Origin: Carassius auratus
Lineage: Eukaryota; Chordata; Actinopteri; Cypriniformes; Cyprinidae
NCBI RefSeq assembly: GCF_003368295.1
Contig: NC_039263.1
Coordinates: 1,065,751 to 1,129,750, forward strand
Direction: 5' to 3'
Length of the DNA stretch: 64,000 nt
Shown here: piece by piece, positions 1-11,754 of the stretch
Layout of the letters: each line of letters begins with the position of its first letter
Position numbering within the stretch: the stretch's first letter is position 1
Program-made: the position numbers and the translations under genes
Notes under the pieces: model-generated
Database searches by the model: none
Told to the model about the DNA's origin: nothing
What the model saw: the letters and a program-made list of their open reading frames with translations, nothing else

Positions 1-719
1 ACCATCAGTAGCTCTGTAGTGGCACTGCTGAGAGAAGGAGGGAAAAATTATGATCGGCGGTTACTTAAGCTAAAAGCTACACGGTGTCAGACGGAGGCAG
101 CACTTAAAGAAATCCACGAGTGGAGATTTCTCTTCGGGAGATGCTCTGTTTTTTTCTGGGCCCTTTCCGAAATGGTTCCTTGCACACAGCCGCACCAAAT
201 TTTTTAATAAAAGCTCGAAGCGAGGAATTCTCTCAGTTAATAATGCAGAACAAAAGCGACATTGTGAGGGCCGGACAGCATGTGTATTTGTGTGTATGCG
301 TGCGAAAGAGACTGTGCCACATAGACGGCACTCTGTCGCTCTGAGCGCTTGACCTTTCTCTGGTGGCGTCCCAGGAGTCGGCATTTTAGAAAAACACACC
401 TTTGTTTACTGTCATTAGCTTATATGAGGTCATCCTTTATAGTGGCTACCTCGACAAAAGCAATTCAGAATTTAATCATTTAATTTAGGTAAAGAGACAG
501 GCCTCTAATTTTCTTAAATTTCTTTAATATACTTGTACTGTAGGTAAATAGAAAGGAGGGTTATACCAACCCATAAACCCTGAAATCTCGATTGATCTTT
601 ATCGTTTCCAAATATGCAATCAGGAGAAAGTTAACCACTTTCTTCTTCTTTTGTTTAATGGTGATTTATAGTCATATATGATTATATTTATTATATAAAT
701 GATTAAGTGAACTGGTTCA

Positions 720-1117
720 AAAAGATCCGGTTACATCAAATGATTCGTTCGCGAACTGGATATCACAAAGTGCTTTGTTTTGGACTCTCTCACAACAGAC
801 ACGGAAGAGAAGACAATGACGAAAAAAGCCGTAGTTTTTGCTATTTTTGAACCAAAATGTATTTTCGATGCTTCAAAATATTCTAACTGACCCTCTGATG
901 TCACATGGACTACTTTGATGATGTTCTTACCTTTCTGGACAAGGACAGTATACCATTCACACAGTTTCAATGGAGGGACTGAGAGCTCTCGAGCTAAATC
1001 TAAAATATCTTAAACTGTGTCCCGAAGATGAACGGAGGTTTTACTGGTTTGGAATGACATGAGGGTGAGTTATTAATAATATAATTATGATTTTTGGGTG
1101 AACTATCCCTTTAAACA
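720..1117 (-). repeat. Dispersed cyprinid TTAAAGG..GTTCACCC element, minus-strand copy
   Basis: The right end reads TTTTTGGGTGAACTATCCC then TTTAA, the reverse complement of the terminus TTAAAGGGATAGTTCACCC that I recognise as very common in cyprinid genomes. Internal phrases (GAATGACATGAGGGTGAGT, GTCACATGGACTACTTTGATG) also recur in that family. The left boundary is uncertain. Related copies here are at about 28100-28480 (+), 43189-43371 and 55132-55180. Confidence 0.7.
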
Positions 1118-1577
1118 CTCCATCCAATCTGAAATTCAACTAGCCAACTAGATGGTTGGAGACGTTGTCTTTGTTTTTTGGCATCTCCTTGGCTTGCCTC
1201 AACCCTACAAAACCACTAGTTGTGGTTAACAATAGTCTTCGTCTGAAAATCGCAATCAAGATAATGGAACACAGTGTGAGACAAGCCTGTGGGGAAAAAC
1301 AGCCCTAGCACGGCCAAAGCCTTTCCCAAATTAAAAGCATTGGCCTTTAATCTGAGAAATATTGGATGGCTTTATAAGAAAGAGCGATGAGTGAACACAT
1401 ACCTGGAAATGTCAGATGTGACCTTGCCTGTACTGAAAAGCAGTTCGATAGAAGACAATACAAGCTTTATTGACAACATCTATGACTGATATCACAGAAC
1501 TTCAGTCTCATACCTCAGTATGTAAAATTGTTAATAGAAATGTACTTTAAATGGTAAACTAAGGGGCAGGTTGTATA

Positions 1578-2502
1578 TAGTGGTCGACTGATTATGCATT
1601 TTTTTGACTGCCGATATCTTGCGATATATAGGCGATATGAAGACGATAGAATTTTTTTAAATTATTATTATTAATGTTTAAGAAATTTGAAATCATTTGA
1701 TAATAAATTAAAAAATAAATGTGTAAAATAAACATGCTTATACTTTAGATGACAGTATTTTTCAACTAAAATAGTTTTTTTAATAAAAATATAATTCAAA
1801 AAAAGTAAACACTGTAACCAACAGGGGATTCAGTATTATGGGAAGTTTGTTTTCACTGAGAATCATATTTTTACAAATAAAGCCAGGGCAACCCTCATTT
1901 TACATACAGCACACAGTGAAAATTACATGAATATGACATTGTGCAAATGCATAAAGCACAGCATAATTTGAAATCACAGTTTATAGTTTAAAGCATTCAA
2001 TTCACACAGAGCGACCATCACACAGAGAACAGGTGATCATGCAGGATAAAAATGCACACTTCACAAGATCTCACAGCTGGATACGAAGTTTGCAAGGTTT
2101 GTGAAATTAAATGTTCATTAGTCATTCAAAGATTTGTTTAAATTATATAAATGCATATTTGCTGAATGCTGACGGCAAACGAGAAAGTATTATAATGTTT
2201 GCCTTTCTATTTCTAATAGGCCTAATATAATAGCAATCGTTTTAATACTTCTGTATATACTAATTCCTTTGTTTAACCATTCTATCTGATTATTAGACAG
2301 ACTTCTATTCGTGTTAGACAGAACGGTTAACGGCGATGACAAACCAGAGAGAGTGTGAGCACTGTGTGCTCAGGCACTGCTGCTCTCAGCGCCGTCAAAA
2401 TAAAAGTCCACCTCGAACACATCTGCCAAGCAGAAAAACTTATCGGCCGATGACGATATTTGAGAAATGACAAATATCGGACGATATATCGGTCGACCAC
2501 TA
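1578..2502. mobile_element. Non-autonomous hAT-type DNA transposon, 925 bp, with 8-bp TSD
   Basis: The ends are inverted: TAGTGGTCGACTGAT at the left, and the reverse complement of the right end reads TAGTGGTCGACCGAT (14 of 15). Immediately outside, GTTGTATA occurs at 1570-1577 and again at 2503-2510, a perfect 8-bp target-site duplication, which is the hAT length. Subterminal CGATAT words are clustered at both ends. No transposase ORF is present; the only ORF (2327-2515, minus) has no recognisable motif. Fragments sharing the terminal words occur at 7168 and 48465. Confidence 0.9.
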
Positions 2503-2665
2503 GTTGTATAGTCATAATATTTTTATTTTTAACCTGGAATATATATAAATAAATAAAAAAACATGCATATGTAAAATCTTTTGCTTTATATTGTTATTTC
2601 TTGGCTATATATTTTCTTTCTGTAATTTTTTTCTCTGTTTGTATAAAATCAAACTTAAATATGAT

Positions 2666-2670
<5 letters not shown>

Positions 2671-2747
<77 letters not shown>
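2671..2747. repeat. Compound simple repeat (A)30(TA)23
   Basis: An uninterrupted 30-base A run is followed directly by 47 bases of TA alternation. It sits against the start of the CAAAAGTTTG-type repeat at about 2749, so it may be the tail junction of that copy. Confidence 0.95.
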
Positions 2748-2748
<1 letters not shown>

Positions 2749-2751
<3 letters not shown>

Positions 2752-3090
2752 CAAGAATTAATTGAATTAACAAAAAGTGACAGTAAGGACTTTTATATTG
2801 TAACAAAATATTTCTAATTCAAATAAATGCTGTTCTTTTGAACCTATCATTCATCACAGAATCCTGAAAAAAAAATGTATCTTGGTTTACACAAAAATAT
2901 TAACAGTATATTAGAATGATTTTCCGATGGATCAAGTGAAACTGAAGACTAAAAACTCATCTTTTGTATCACAGGAATAGATTACATTAATTTTAAAATA
3001 TATTCACATAGATTAATTGCAATAATATTTCACAATTTTAGAGTTTTTACTTTATTTTTGATCAGATAAATGTAACGTTGGTGAGCATAA
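2749..3090 (-). repeat. CACTACC..CAAAAGTTTG dispersed element, decayed minus-strand copy
   Basis: Phrases such as AAAAAGTGACAGTAAGGACTTT, AAATAAATGCTGTTCTTTTG and GAAACTGAAGACT are the reverse-complement landmarks of a repeat with several copies here: 19860-20560, 30300-30625, 36807-36970, 54545-54672 and 56937-57330. The terminal CACTACC is missing in this copy. Confidence 0.6.
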
Positions 3091-4983
3091 GAGACTTTAA
3101 GTCATGACATAACATATTGTAGATATATGAAATGTTTGTGCAGTGACTATTCAGTAAAGCGTGAATCATTTAGCTTGTGCCTGCCACATGCACTTGTGGT
3201 CCGCTCCAGTGTACACTAATTAGTTTAGTTGTACAACACTGAGAGCAAAGTGCAGAATGAAATCAGCTGCAGTTGTCTGACTGTGAGAATAGAGCTTTAA
3301 ATGTGGCAGTCTGAGACCAGACAGCTTCACGCACAGTGTGTGTGTGTACGTTTGCAAGAGAAAGGATTTGAGTAGTATTGGTTGAATGCATGGACATATG
3401 GAGACTGACTCCTCTTGGGCATCAGCGGGTACCAGGAGCCCCATCATCCTCTCTGTCTGTCTCTCTCCCTCACGCTGTCTCTCTCTCACTGTCTGTCTCT
3501 CTGAGCTGGCACACTGGTAGCTCCGCTCCCTGGGATACTCAAGCCTTTCAAACATGAGTAATTGATGAATTGTATGCAATATGCAAATGTGAATGCATAA
3601 ATCTTCTGACTGACAGCTTAATTTATGTGAGCCTTTAAGAATGCAGGATTAGATTTTAATTAAATATCTTCAAAGGCACCCTGACTCGTACATTTTTCTC
3701 TTGCCTCAGCTGCCGTCTTTGTTGTTGTTAAAACCGTTTTCCATTATAATTTTGGAAATCTGATTTTGTTTTCCCTCCTTGTCCTCCCGCACCCCCTCCG
3801 GCCACGGTCCAACTCTTAGCCTTTGCTTCTTCTCGGGCTAAATATTATTACAAACAGTTGAAGATTAAAACTTAAGTTTGTTTCTGTAAACAAACTCTTA
3901 GGCCACGCCCACTCCACAGAAAGGGGTGTAGTTTGAATCACCTACCTCGGAACTTGCCCCGCCCCATTTTTTCAGCCACATTGTCTCAGCGAGACGAGCA
4001 GGTGTCGCCTGTTCATGAATATTGAATAAGGCCATTTAAAGATGACAAGGGCACATTTACGAAGTCGGGAGAGAAGAAAAAGTGCTTAGTAACCCAGTTT
4101 TCGCCAGTCCCCAGCAGAGCGCGATGCTGTCGCCGGGGATTTGAGCAGAGTGATTGGTTGCGACGAGCGCACTGACAGGGTTTTCTTCTCCAGCGTGTGG
4201 AACGTGCAGCAACGTGTGAATGACTTTTCACTGCCATCTGTTCCTCCAGCCCGATGGGATACTGGAAAGAGAGGAGAGCGTGTGTGTGATTGTATACTCG
4301 CTGCTCTTCACTGTCTGTCGTGGCTGTAGGGAACGCACATGGGCATCATGCCTGCGAGTGGGAAAGGGAGATGAAAAATATTCCCATATCAGGGAATTCT
4401 CAGGGTGTAAGAGGCTCCATTACAGTCAGATTGACTGAAGAACTGAGCGGTTCACAGGGTGCCGGTTCAATATACTGACAAGCAGCCTTCAATAGACCTG
4501 CATTACAACCGGTTAATGGAGACAAAGTCAGGACACTCTGATTAGGAGTCTTCAAACGCTTGCTGCCTTTCTTAAAAATCCTGTTTTCACAGTAAGAACT
4601 TGGCTATTGTCACCTCCACATTACCAGTTACTTAGCAGCAGCTTGGAATTATGCGATTTTATTTATTTATATCATTTTATTTACAATATTTAAAATGATG
4701 TCTGCAACAACTAGTCTATAAAATGTATAAAACTTTGAACATTTTAATACATGAAACTTGTTAAATTGCAGTAAAATTGGCCAATTATCTTTTACACAAT
4801 ACTCATACTGTTACCATTCACACATCATCACCAGAATACCTTTTAAAAATGATTTAATAATAAAAAATTTGATTAATAGTGGTGCCACAGTTTTCATAAT
4901 CAAAAAGGATAATTGTGCATAACCAACTAACTGATTATTACAGCTAATTCTCCAAAAAACAAAAAAAAATTGTTTTTGCACGA

Positions 4984-5330
4984 CAAATGTGACTCTGGAC
5001 CAGAAAATCAGTCATAAGGGTCCATTTTTGATATCGAGAATAATACATTTGAAAGCTAAATAAAAAAAGCTCTGTTAGTATAGGACAATATTTAGCTGAG
5101 ATACAACTATTTGAAAATCTGGACTCTTGTGGGTGAAAAAAAAAACATACAGAGAAAATATCCTTTAAATTTGTCCAAATGAGGCTCTTAGCAATGTATA
5201 TTACTAATCAAAATATGTTTTGATATATTTACTGTAGGAAATTTACCAAATATCTTTATTGAAGATGATCTTTACTTAATATCCTAATGTTTTTTGGCAT
5301 AAAAGAAAAATCTATCATTTTATCATTTTC
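4984..5330 (+). repeat. Dispersed repeat starting AAATGTGACTCTGGACCAG
   Basis: Landmarks CAGTCATAAGGGTC, ACAATATTTAGCTGAG, ATACAACTATTTGAAAATCTG and TAATATCCTAATG belong to a long interspersed sequence I recognise from cyprinid genomes. The expected inverted partner (TGGTCCAGGGTCACAT) is not present, so the copy is truncated. Confidence 0.6.
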
Positions 5331-6589
5331 ATATTATCGTTCATTTTACACATTAAATGCATTTACATGTATAAAAAAAATGTTGCTAAGAATAAAAAAG
5401 CTCATCATATAAGCCATAAGATGAAATATGAACCACTGTAAAATCATGGAACATTTTTTTAATTTTTTTTATTTTTGATGTCAAAACACAAGTGCAGCAC
5501 AAAATTGTGATGACAAGTTCTCAAATGATCCAAAATGCTGATCAGGTTTTGTTCTAATGCTTTATGACCTTTTATGCACTAAAAATATGGTTCAAAACTT
5601 ATAACTAACTAATATTATCATGCTATTAGTTATAATTAGTGTAAGATTATAATGTACAATTAAAAAATAATAATATGATCTGGAAATAAACTTTGGCCAG
5701 TTTAATCAATTCATCCAAAATATATATGGATATGATCAAATAGGTCAATACTAAGTATCATTTTTAAGTACTATATCCTTGTTCATATTAGTAATACAAA
5801 GTCCAATATTTCCACATAATTAGAATTCCAGTATTCTTTCTGGAACATTGTGTCGAGTACATGATTGCTGTACCTTTCCGAAAGAGCTCTTGAAAATGAA
5901 AGGATGGGTTTTATATAAGGGAAGCACCTGTCACGAGCGAGGAAAGAACTGCTCGGCCTCTAACAATACGCAGTCAAAGTGGAGCTAAATAAGAAAATAG
6001 CTTTAAGAGTCCCGCGGGAGTCAAGTGGCTGTTCACGCACAATCGCCTGACTGCAGACTTCTAACGACTCCAGCATGTTGGCTTTTTTTCTATCTTGTAC
6101 TTCGGGCACGCCTCGATTAGGAATGCTTAAAAGGAGCTAGTGAGTCAGATATTCCAAATGAGGAAAGAAAGAATTTTTCTTGTTCTTCAACACACACGTA
6201 TACTGATGTAGAGCTTTAAAGGAAACAGTTTCCATCACACTTTAAGCATGACCAGAAACGTCTGCTTAGGTTTTTTTTTAAACAGTCACTGATGTGTGAT
6301 TTCAAATTAGTAGCTGGCTGACTTCAAGGAGGGATCTTTTGACATTTAGCTGATTTTTCTTCCTGCACCACAATGACCCCACAGAATCATTTACTGCCCC
6401 ACCAGACTGTTTTCTAATTTGCTTTCCTCAAAGGAAATGGAGTCATGTTATCTGAACACTGAGCTAATTGATTGTTTTCCAAAGTGGCTTTTGTCAGAAT
6501 GATGTAAAAACAAACTTTGAAACAGACTCAGGGACTGCGCATAGAGGTCTCTGTGGATTTATTTTTAGTAGCAGTAAGTTATAATAAGT

Positions 6590-6665
6590 TTACTGTGGCC
6601 TAGCGGTTAGCACTACATAGTGTTCATGTGGAAGACACCGGTTCGAATCCTCCCTGTGTCCCACC
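6590..6665 (+). repeat. tRNA-like SINE head fragment
   Basis: GTGGCCTAGCGGTTAGCAC resembles a pol III A box region and CCGGTTCGAATCC is a good B box, about 35 bases apart. The sequence cannot be folded into a full cloverleaf by eye and no acceptor-stem pairing was found, so this is a SINE-type relic and not a functional tRNA gene. Confidence 0.5.
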
Positions 6666-6935
6666 TCCACTTTCTCTGTCAATTAAATCAAACATCTTCT
6701 CAGAGTAAAAAGTCATACAAAACAAGGCTAAAAGTAGTTTGTCAAACTCTCCCAGAATCAAAGACTCCGCACTAGAGAGGAATTGTGGTCTGGCAAACTG
6801 TGCTGACATTTTTTTTTTTACAGTACAGTTAGCTCCATCGACTGCTCTCCACTTACAGGCACAACAACGGCTTAAGTGATTCATGTTGATTGCCTCGCTT
6901 TTACACCACGCTCCACTGTTCATAGTTTTTAATTA

Positions 6936-7147
6936 GATTAGTAATGTGGCCGTCCAAAGTGATTCCCATTTGCTACAAATCATAAAAAACTTGTCAACAC
7001 ATCAGCAAGTCAAACTGGAATATCTTGGGGCAGGAATGCTGCCTTATGGATGAAACTGGACACTGAATTGTCATTTTAAGTGTGTTGACAAGCTTGTTAT
7101 TATCTGTAGCAAATGGGGATCATTTTAGGACCATTACATTACTAATC
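6936..7147. mobile_element. Foldback MITE with ~65-bp inverted arms
   Basis: The left arm starts GATTAGTAATG and runs through CCCATTTGCTACA to ACTTGTCAACACA (about 7001). The right arm (7082-7147) is its inverted copy: TGTGTTGACAAG, TGTAGCAAATGGGGAT, CATTACTAATC. The loop is about 80 bp. No clear target-site duplication was seen. Confidence 0.75.
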
Positions 7148-7167
7148 CAATCAAAAATTGGATATAT

Positions 7168-8182
7168 TAGAGCCAGACCGATATATCGATTTGCTGATGT
7201 TATTGGCCGATATGAACCTGTCGCCGATATATCGGTATCAGCAAATATGCCGCTGATATAAACCTTTTTTTTTTTTTACATAACATAATGCAGATAAATT
7301 CTTGAAGTGGTGTAATTACTAAGTTTGTCTAGAAGAGTGTGCTTCATTGTACTACTGGCTTCCTGGATAAAACGGTTTAAAGCTTAAGTCTATGGAAAAC
7401 AATTGAAACTTTGAATGCCCATATCGCCATAACTGCATGTAGAATCCGCACCAAATTCGGGGGATCCCGTCAGCTCGAGGATCCCTCTGGAATGCAATTG
7501 TAGTGTACGTCTAGAGGTCCTCTTTCGAATGAGACCACCCCCACGTCCATAACCCATGGGGTTCGGGAGTTACAGGTGGTTAAATTTGCGGTCTGGCACT
7601 GAACAATCTAGCAATACTCTGAATTTGGTGGAGATCCGTTGGTGCGTTCGCGAGATAGTGACACCAGTCAACACTTTCACTTCAGAATGGAGGTATCTTG
7701 TTCAGGCAGCATCATTCAAGCGTTGTCTAATTCGACCTTAAGTGCCCTGAGAAGTGGACTTCACATGAAATTCTGCTATGATTCCATTTCCAGTGGAACA
7801 TACACATTACATTCAAAGGGCATTAAAGTGCGTGAGACGTGAATTTATATTGTATTTATTTACAGAGGTATTTTATGAAAATAAACTTGAAATAAACTTA
7901 AACGGAATAAAGTTTAAAGGGAATTGAACTGAATTAAAGATGAATAAACTTCAACTTTACTTTTCAGTGCACGGATGTTAGACTCCTTTTGGATAATAAA
8001 GTTTATTGTTAAATGCCCTGCCTCCATTACATATCGCTGTCAAGTCATTATAAGTGTTTGATCACCACATGTTAGTGATCATTGCAAAAAAAAGTTTTTA
8101 TGTATATATTCTGTTTATGTATATACTGTATTCTATATATAGATGAATGGGAAAGTGTCCAAACTTTTGACTGGTACTGTAG
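7168..8182. repeat. Decayed DNA-transposon fragments (CGATATATCGG and Tc1-like end)
   Basis: 7168-7262 carries TAGAGCCAGACCGATATATC and further CCGATATATCGG words typical of a fish hAT-like family. 8150-8182 ends CAAACTTTTGACTGGTACTG then TA, which looks like a Tc1-type terminus. The 7380-7850 stretch between them is unrecognised, with restriction-site-rich words and a 61-67 aa ORF pair of no known family. Boundaries are not established. Confidence 0.45.
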
Positions 8183-9985
8183 GCTTCTATAATATACCAG
8201 TGGTTAAACGGATCATAGTTGATCCTTGAACTGTACAGAAATGGAAAAGGTCATTGGGACTTTTTTTTGCCATTTTCAGAAAAAAAGTCAGAATTGTAAG
8301 AAATTAACTCAAAATTCAGATAAAAAAAGTCAGTGATATAAAATTATTTTTTTCTTGCAATTTTTAAAAGAGAACTAAGAATTGTAAAAATTATGGCCTT
8401 TTTCTACTGCTTTTATTTTTTATTTCATGGTTAAAAAAATGTGAATTGTGAGATATTTATTGCAAGTCTTAATTTATTTTTTAATTTTTTTAATAGTTGT
8501 TTTATTTATTCTGTCTTCCACAGCACTCCCCCCAAAGAAACACTATTTTCACCAACTTTGAAATCATCAAATATGTTATACTGCTGGATAGTGTTATTGG
8601 TGTGATATAAAATAAAATAAAATAAACATTTCCACAAATTTGCAATAAACCTTATTTTTTTATATTATGAACAAATTCCATAAAAATAACCAATGTTATG
8701 TACATGCTAACATTAATGTAACATCAATGAAAGTTGGTGCTTGTGATATTTCATTTGTTCTCCACAATAAGTAGAAAGCTCGTATTCAGATTGGACTTAA
8801 ACATGCATCACATAATAGATGTAAAACTGGTTGCAGATGCTGTTATGTGTTGACTTCAGTCGTCTACATCAGCTATACATGCACACGTTGTATGCTGCCA
8901 AGAATGACTTGTGAAACTTCCATTTAAAAATACTACTACTCTCTGAAACTCCAGTGTAATACTATAATGAACAAGTGGCATGCTGTGGCATCCTCCTTTT
9001 TGGCTTTACTATGATCAGGATAGTGGTGATTCTGCTCTGGTTTGTGTTTGTTAGCGCTGCAGTATTAATAGAACAGTGAAAAACACTTGCTGCTTGATGT
9101 ACTTGGACATGATCCAATGATATGCAGCAGTAGAATTAGCATTTTGCTTTTCTGGCTTATTTTAATCTGCCAGCACCCTTGCGCAGGGTTCGAACTGTCA
9201 TGTACCTGTCTCTTTGATAGCCTGTCTCACAATGAAGTGCGGGAGATAAGTTTGTGTTTTGTGTTGAATCATTTGTCTAGCGTGTTGTATGTTAGCGGAA
9301 CGGGATACTAAAGCCATGATTGTTCACGTAGCTGTCATGACGGGTTGATGTGTAACCGGAGGTATGTTTGTTTGATGTGTGTATAAAGTAGAAACTTGCT
9401 TATGCTCTGAAACTATTTTTTCTTTTCATGGGTCTGCCAGAAGGGACTGAACTGTCCAGAAAATCACATTTGCACCAACAACAATAAAACAACAACAGAG
9501 CTGTCAGTTTAATGTGTTATGAAAAAATAATGCAATTACAATATCTTAACGCAGTTAACGCACTAGCCTCGCGCTCAGACCTGTACATCATTTTACATTT
9601 CATAAGTTTACTGTTGACAAATATGATGCAAGGGAACAACATCATAAATGCAGTTGTGCCCTAAAATTCAAGATATTAGGGCATAAAATGCATCTGTATG
9701 AGATTTGTATTTATATCATACAATATCAGACGAGCAGTGAGAGCTATATCACCATATTGCTGTTTATATCCAAAACAGCACAAGTTCAAATGTGATTTTA
9801 TATAACTGTTCAGTAAACAATTATATGTCATTGACCGATAAGTAGCCTATAGTTGATGTTCACCAATCAAAATACATCTCTCAGTCATGTGTCCCTGTGA
9901 TCTACTGTACACGATCAAGCTAAAATTTAGATGCAAATGTGTTTGACGTCATATTAAACCCCCGTTGTCTGTTTTTTCTGTGCAG

Positions 9986-10101
9986 TTCTCGGCCCGGTCG
10001 TCCTCCCAAGCGTTCTCTCGGCGTGGCGATGCAGGACAGCTCTCGTCTGCTTCCTCACAGCGTTCACGGCCTGCTCTCTCCCAGTCTGCTCTCCCCGACA
10101 G
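9986..10101 (+). CDS. dach2: dach2 internal coding exon A (basic GRPPKR segment)
   Basis: This exon encodes the start of the DACH2 linker just after the Dachbox-N DNA-binding domain. It is 116 nt, entered in phase 2 (its first base, T, completes a Ser codon) and left in phase 1. Acceptor is TTTTTTCTGTGCAG; donor is ACAG/GTAAAA. It reads SSRPGRPPKRSLGV, then a Ser/Leu/His stretch ending LLSPSLLSPTG. The opening block matches human DACH2 as I remember it; DACH1 has a different sequence after RPGRPPKR, so this is the DACH2 paralogue. The basic cluster R-P-G-R-P-P-K-R resembles an AT-hook or nuclear localisation signal. DACH2 is a nuclear cofactor in the Pax/Six/Eya/Dach network. The splice to 35856 makes a GGT glycine codon and stays in frame. 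Confidence 0.93.
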
Positions 10102-10691
10102 GTAAAACCCCCCCTCTCTCGCTCACCCACCTGCAAGACCTAAAAATACCAGCCTCACCTGTCAATGAATGACAGGCGCCAGTGTGTGAAACCACATATA
10201 TGAACATTTTGTCTCATTTATGCTTGATTTTTCTTTCTTCTGTGGAATCTGTATTTTTTTTATCTGTGCTGTCTGTCTTTTTTCCCATCTCTCTCGCTCT
10301 CCTTTTCTTTCCTCCTCCCACTCTTCCACCTTCTGCAAATCAGCTCGTATTGATTTTCCTCCTCTGTCCTTCACTGGCCACCACTGCGTCTCAAACAGAG
10401 GTTAAACTATTGGATTTCTGTTGCCTCTTTGCTTTTTTCCTGTGCACGCATTTGCTTTCTCTCTTTCTCTCTCATCATCCCTCTTTCATCTTTCCTTCCT
10501 TTGGAATTCAATCTGTTTCAGAGGAATTGTTTTATCGCTTTAATACCAAATCCTAAACCACTGGGCATCAGCTGGGTGTTTGTTTGCGTGTTTTTATTTG
10601 CGACTAAACCACATGTGTCGTTTAGCGTCGTGCTCGGATACGTTAATGTCATGTCCACTCTTCTCTCCACTTCTTGCCTTTTAACTTCAGT

Positions 10692-10995
10692 TCTCTAAAT
10701 TGCTGATGGTAGTGGCAATTTAGCTTTCACAATGGCCAGCGCATGTATTGATCTGCGCAGCGCGGAGTAGCCGGAGCAGTCCGTTAGCCGGCCCCGCTGA
10801 TTGATTTTAGATGACTCTGTTGTTATTTCTGCCAGCCGCTCCGGGGGGGGGGGGATGGAGCTCTTTAAAATGTGCGTCCACATTTCTCTCAGTTCCTTTG
10901 CTCATCTCGCCATCCCCAATGCCAACAAATGTCTGACTTTGTAGGATGTGATGCGATTTGAGAGCAATGTGAGTTAATAGGGACATTGGCATTAT
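10692..10995. promoter_or_regulatory. Candidate conserved non-coding element
   Basis: Balanced composition, no repeat match that I recognise, and several transcription-factor-like words are seen: CTAAATTGC at 10695 inverted as GCAATTTAG at 10715, TGATTGATTTTAGATGAC, and ACATTGGCATTATGGGCC. A G12 run at 10843-10854 interrupts it. Dach introns are known to be rich in deeply conserved enhancers; whether this stretch is one is inference only. Confidence 0.35.
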
Positions 10996-11175
10996 GGGCC
11001 CTCATTCATGAAACGTGAACATGAATTTCTGTGTAAATCGTTCGTAAAACCATTCTTACGTAACACAGAATTTTTTTTCTCCCCTTTGCAAAGGACTTGT
11101 TTTTTTTATTTTTGGTATGTAGGTTATTTATTTAATTTTTACGTTTATTTAATTTCGCAGAGGCGGATTTCCGAG

Positions 11176-11754
11176 CCTGTCCTCCAACAAAAAAACGACA
11201 ATATAGGTCATTTGTGCAAGCATTTATTAAGACCTATATTTACGTTTTAAAGTTAAGCGCCCTCTAGCGGGCGTAAAAATAATGACGGTATCATTATTAT
11301 AAGTATAATGACAGTATAACGTCATTACCAATCAAAACGCACGTTTATTTGAATGCAATGTGTGGGCATTTTACACCAATCTCACAGTATTTCCTGCATA
11401 TTTTACTACTGTAGGTGGCTTATTCATTCGAATGACCACACCTAACCCCACCCCTAAACCTAACCCTCACAGAAATCATTCTAAATTATGATTTATTGAG
11501 CATATACATTTTCGTGCACGTCTGTTCCCTGGGATCGAACCCATGATAGCATGATTACATATCAAGGTATAACGCAATAATCTACTAACTGAGCTACACG
11601 AAACGCAAACCAGAGGACAAATAAAAGAGTACAAAACATTAATATGAAAATAATCTTTTGCCGATAGGGGCGCAATTGTAGTATACGCTCTGATGGGTCG
11701 TATTTCAGGGATTTGGACAAACGACCTATACAAGCGTATTGGTTGGAGGACAGG
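11176..11754. mobile_element. Terminal-inverted-repeat element carrying a tRNA-like segment
   Basis: The left end CCTGTCCTCCAAC is inverted exactly at the right end (GTTGGAGGACAGG), and similarity continues for roughly 45 bp (ATATAGGTCATTTGT against TATAGGTCGTTTGT). Inside, on the minus strand, 11522-11608 shows a tRNA-like A box (GCTCAGTTAGTAGATTA) and B box (GGGTTCGATCCCAGG), so a SINE seems nested in a MITE. No target-site duplication is clear. Confidence 0.7.

Larger units (their letters stand above)
1..9985 (+). other. dach2: dach2 intron upstream of the first visible exon (partial)
   Basis: No exon of the N-terminal SKI/SNO/DAC domain could be read here, so this is taken as intronic. 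The acceptor of this intron is the TGCAG ending at 9985. Contents: repeat copies at about 720-1117, 1578-2502, 2671-3090, 4984-5330, 6936-7147 and 7168-8182, plus non-repetitive AT/GC-balanced stretches at about 3200-4450 and 5850-6560. The rest is ordinary AT-rich intron. That the gene extends left of base 1 is inferred from the open 5' phase of the exon at 9986. Confidence 0.75.

Noticed and set aside
6590..6665. Possible tRNA gene on the plus strand
   Set aside because: The A and B box words are present, but no acceptor stem or full cloverleaf could be paired. SINE relic.
1..9985. Search for the upstream DACH2 Dachbox-N exons
   Set aside because: No stretch encoding the expected CKLITRKDFETL-type sequence was found in any plus-strand frame, so those exons are assumed to lie before the window.
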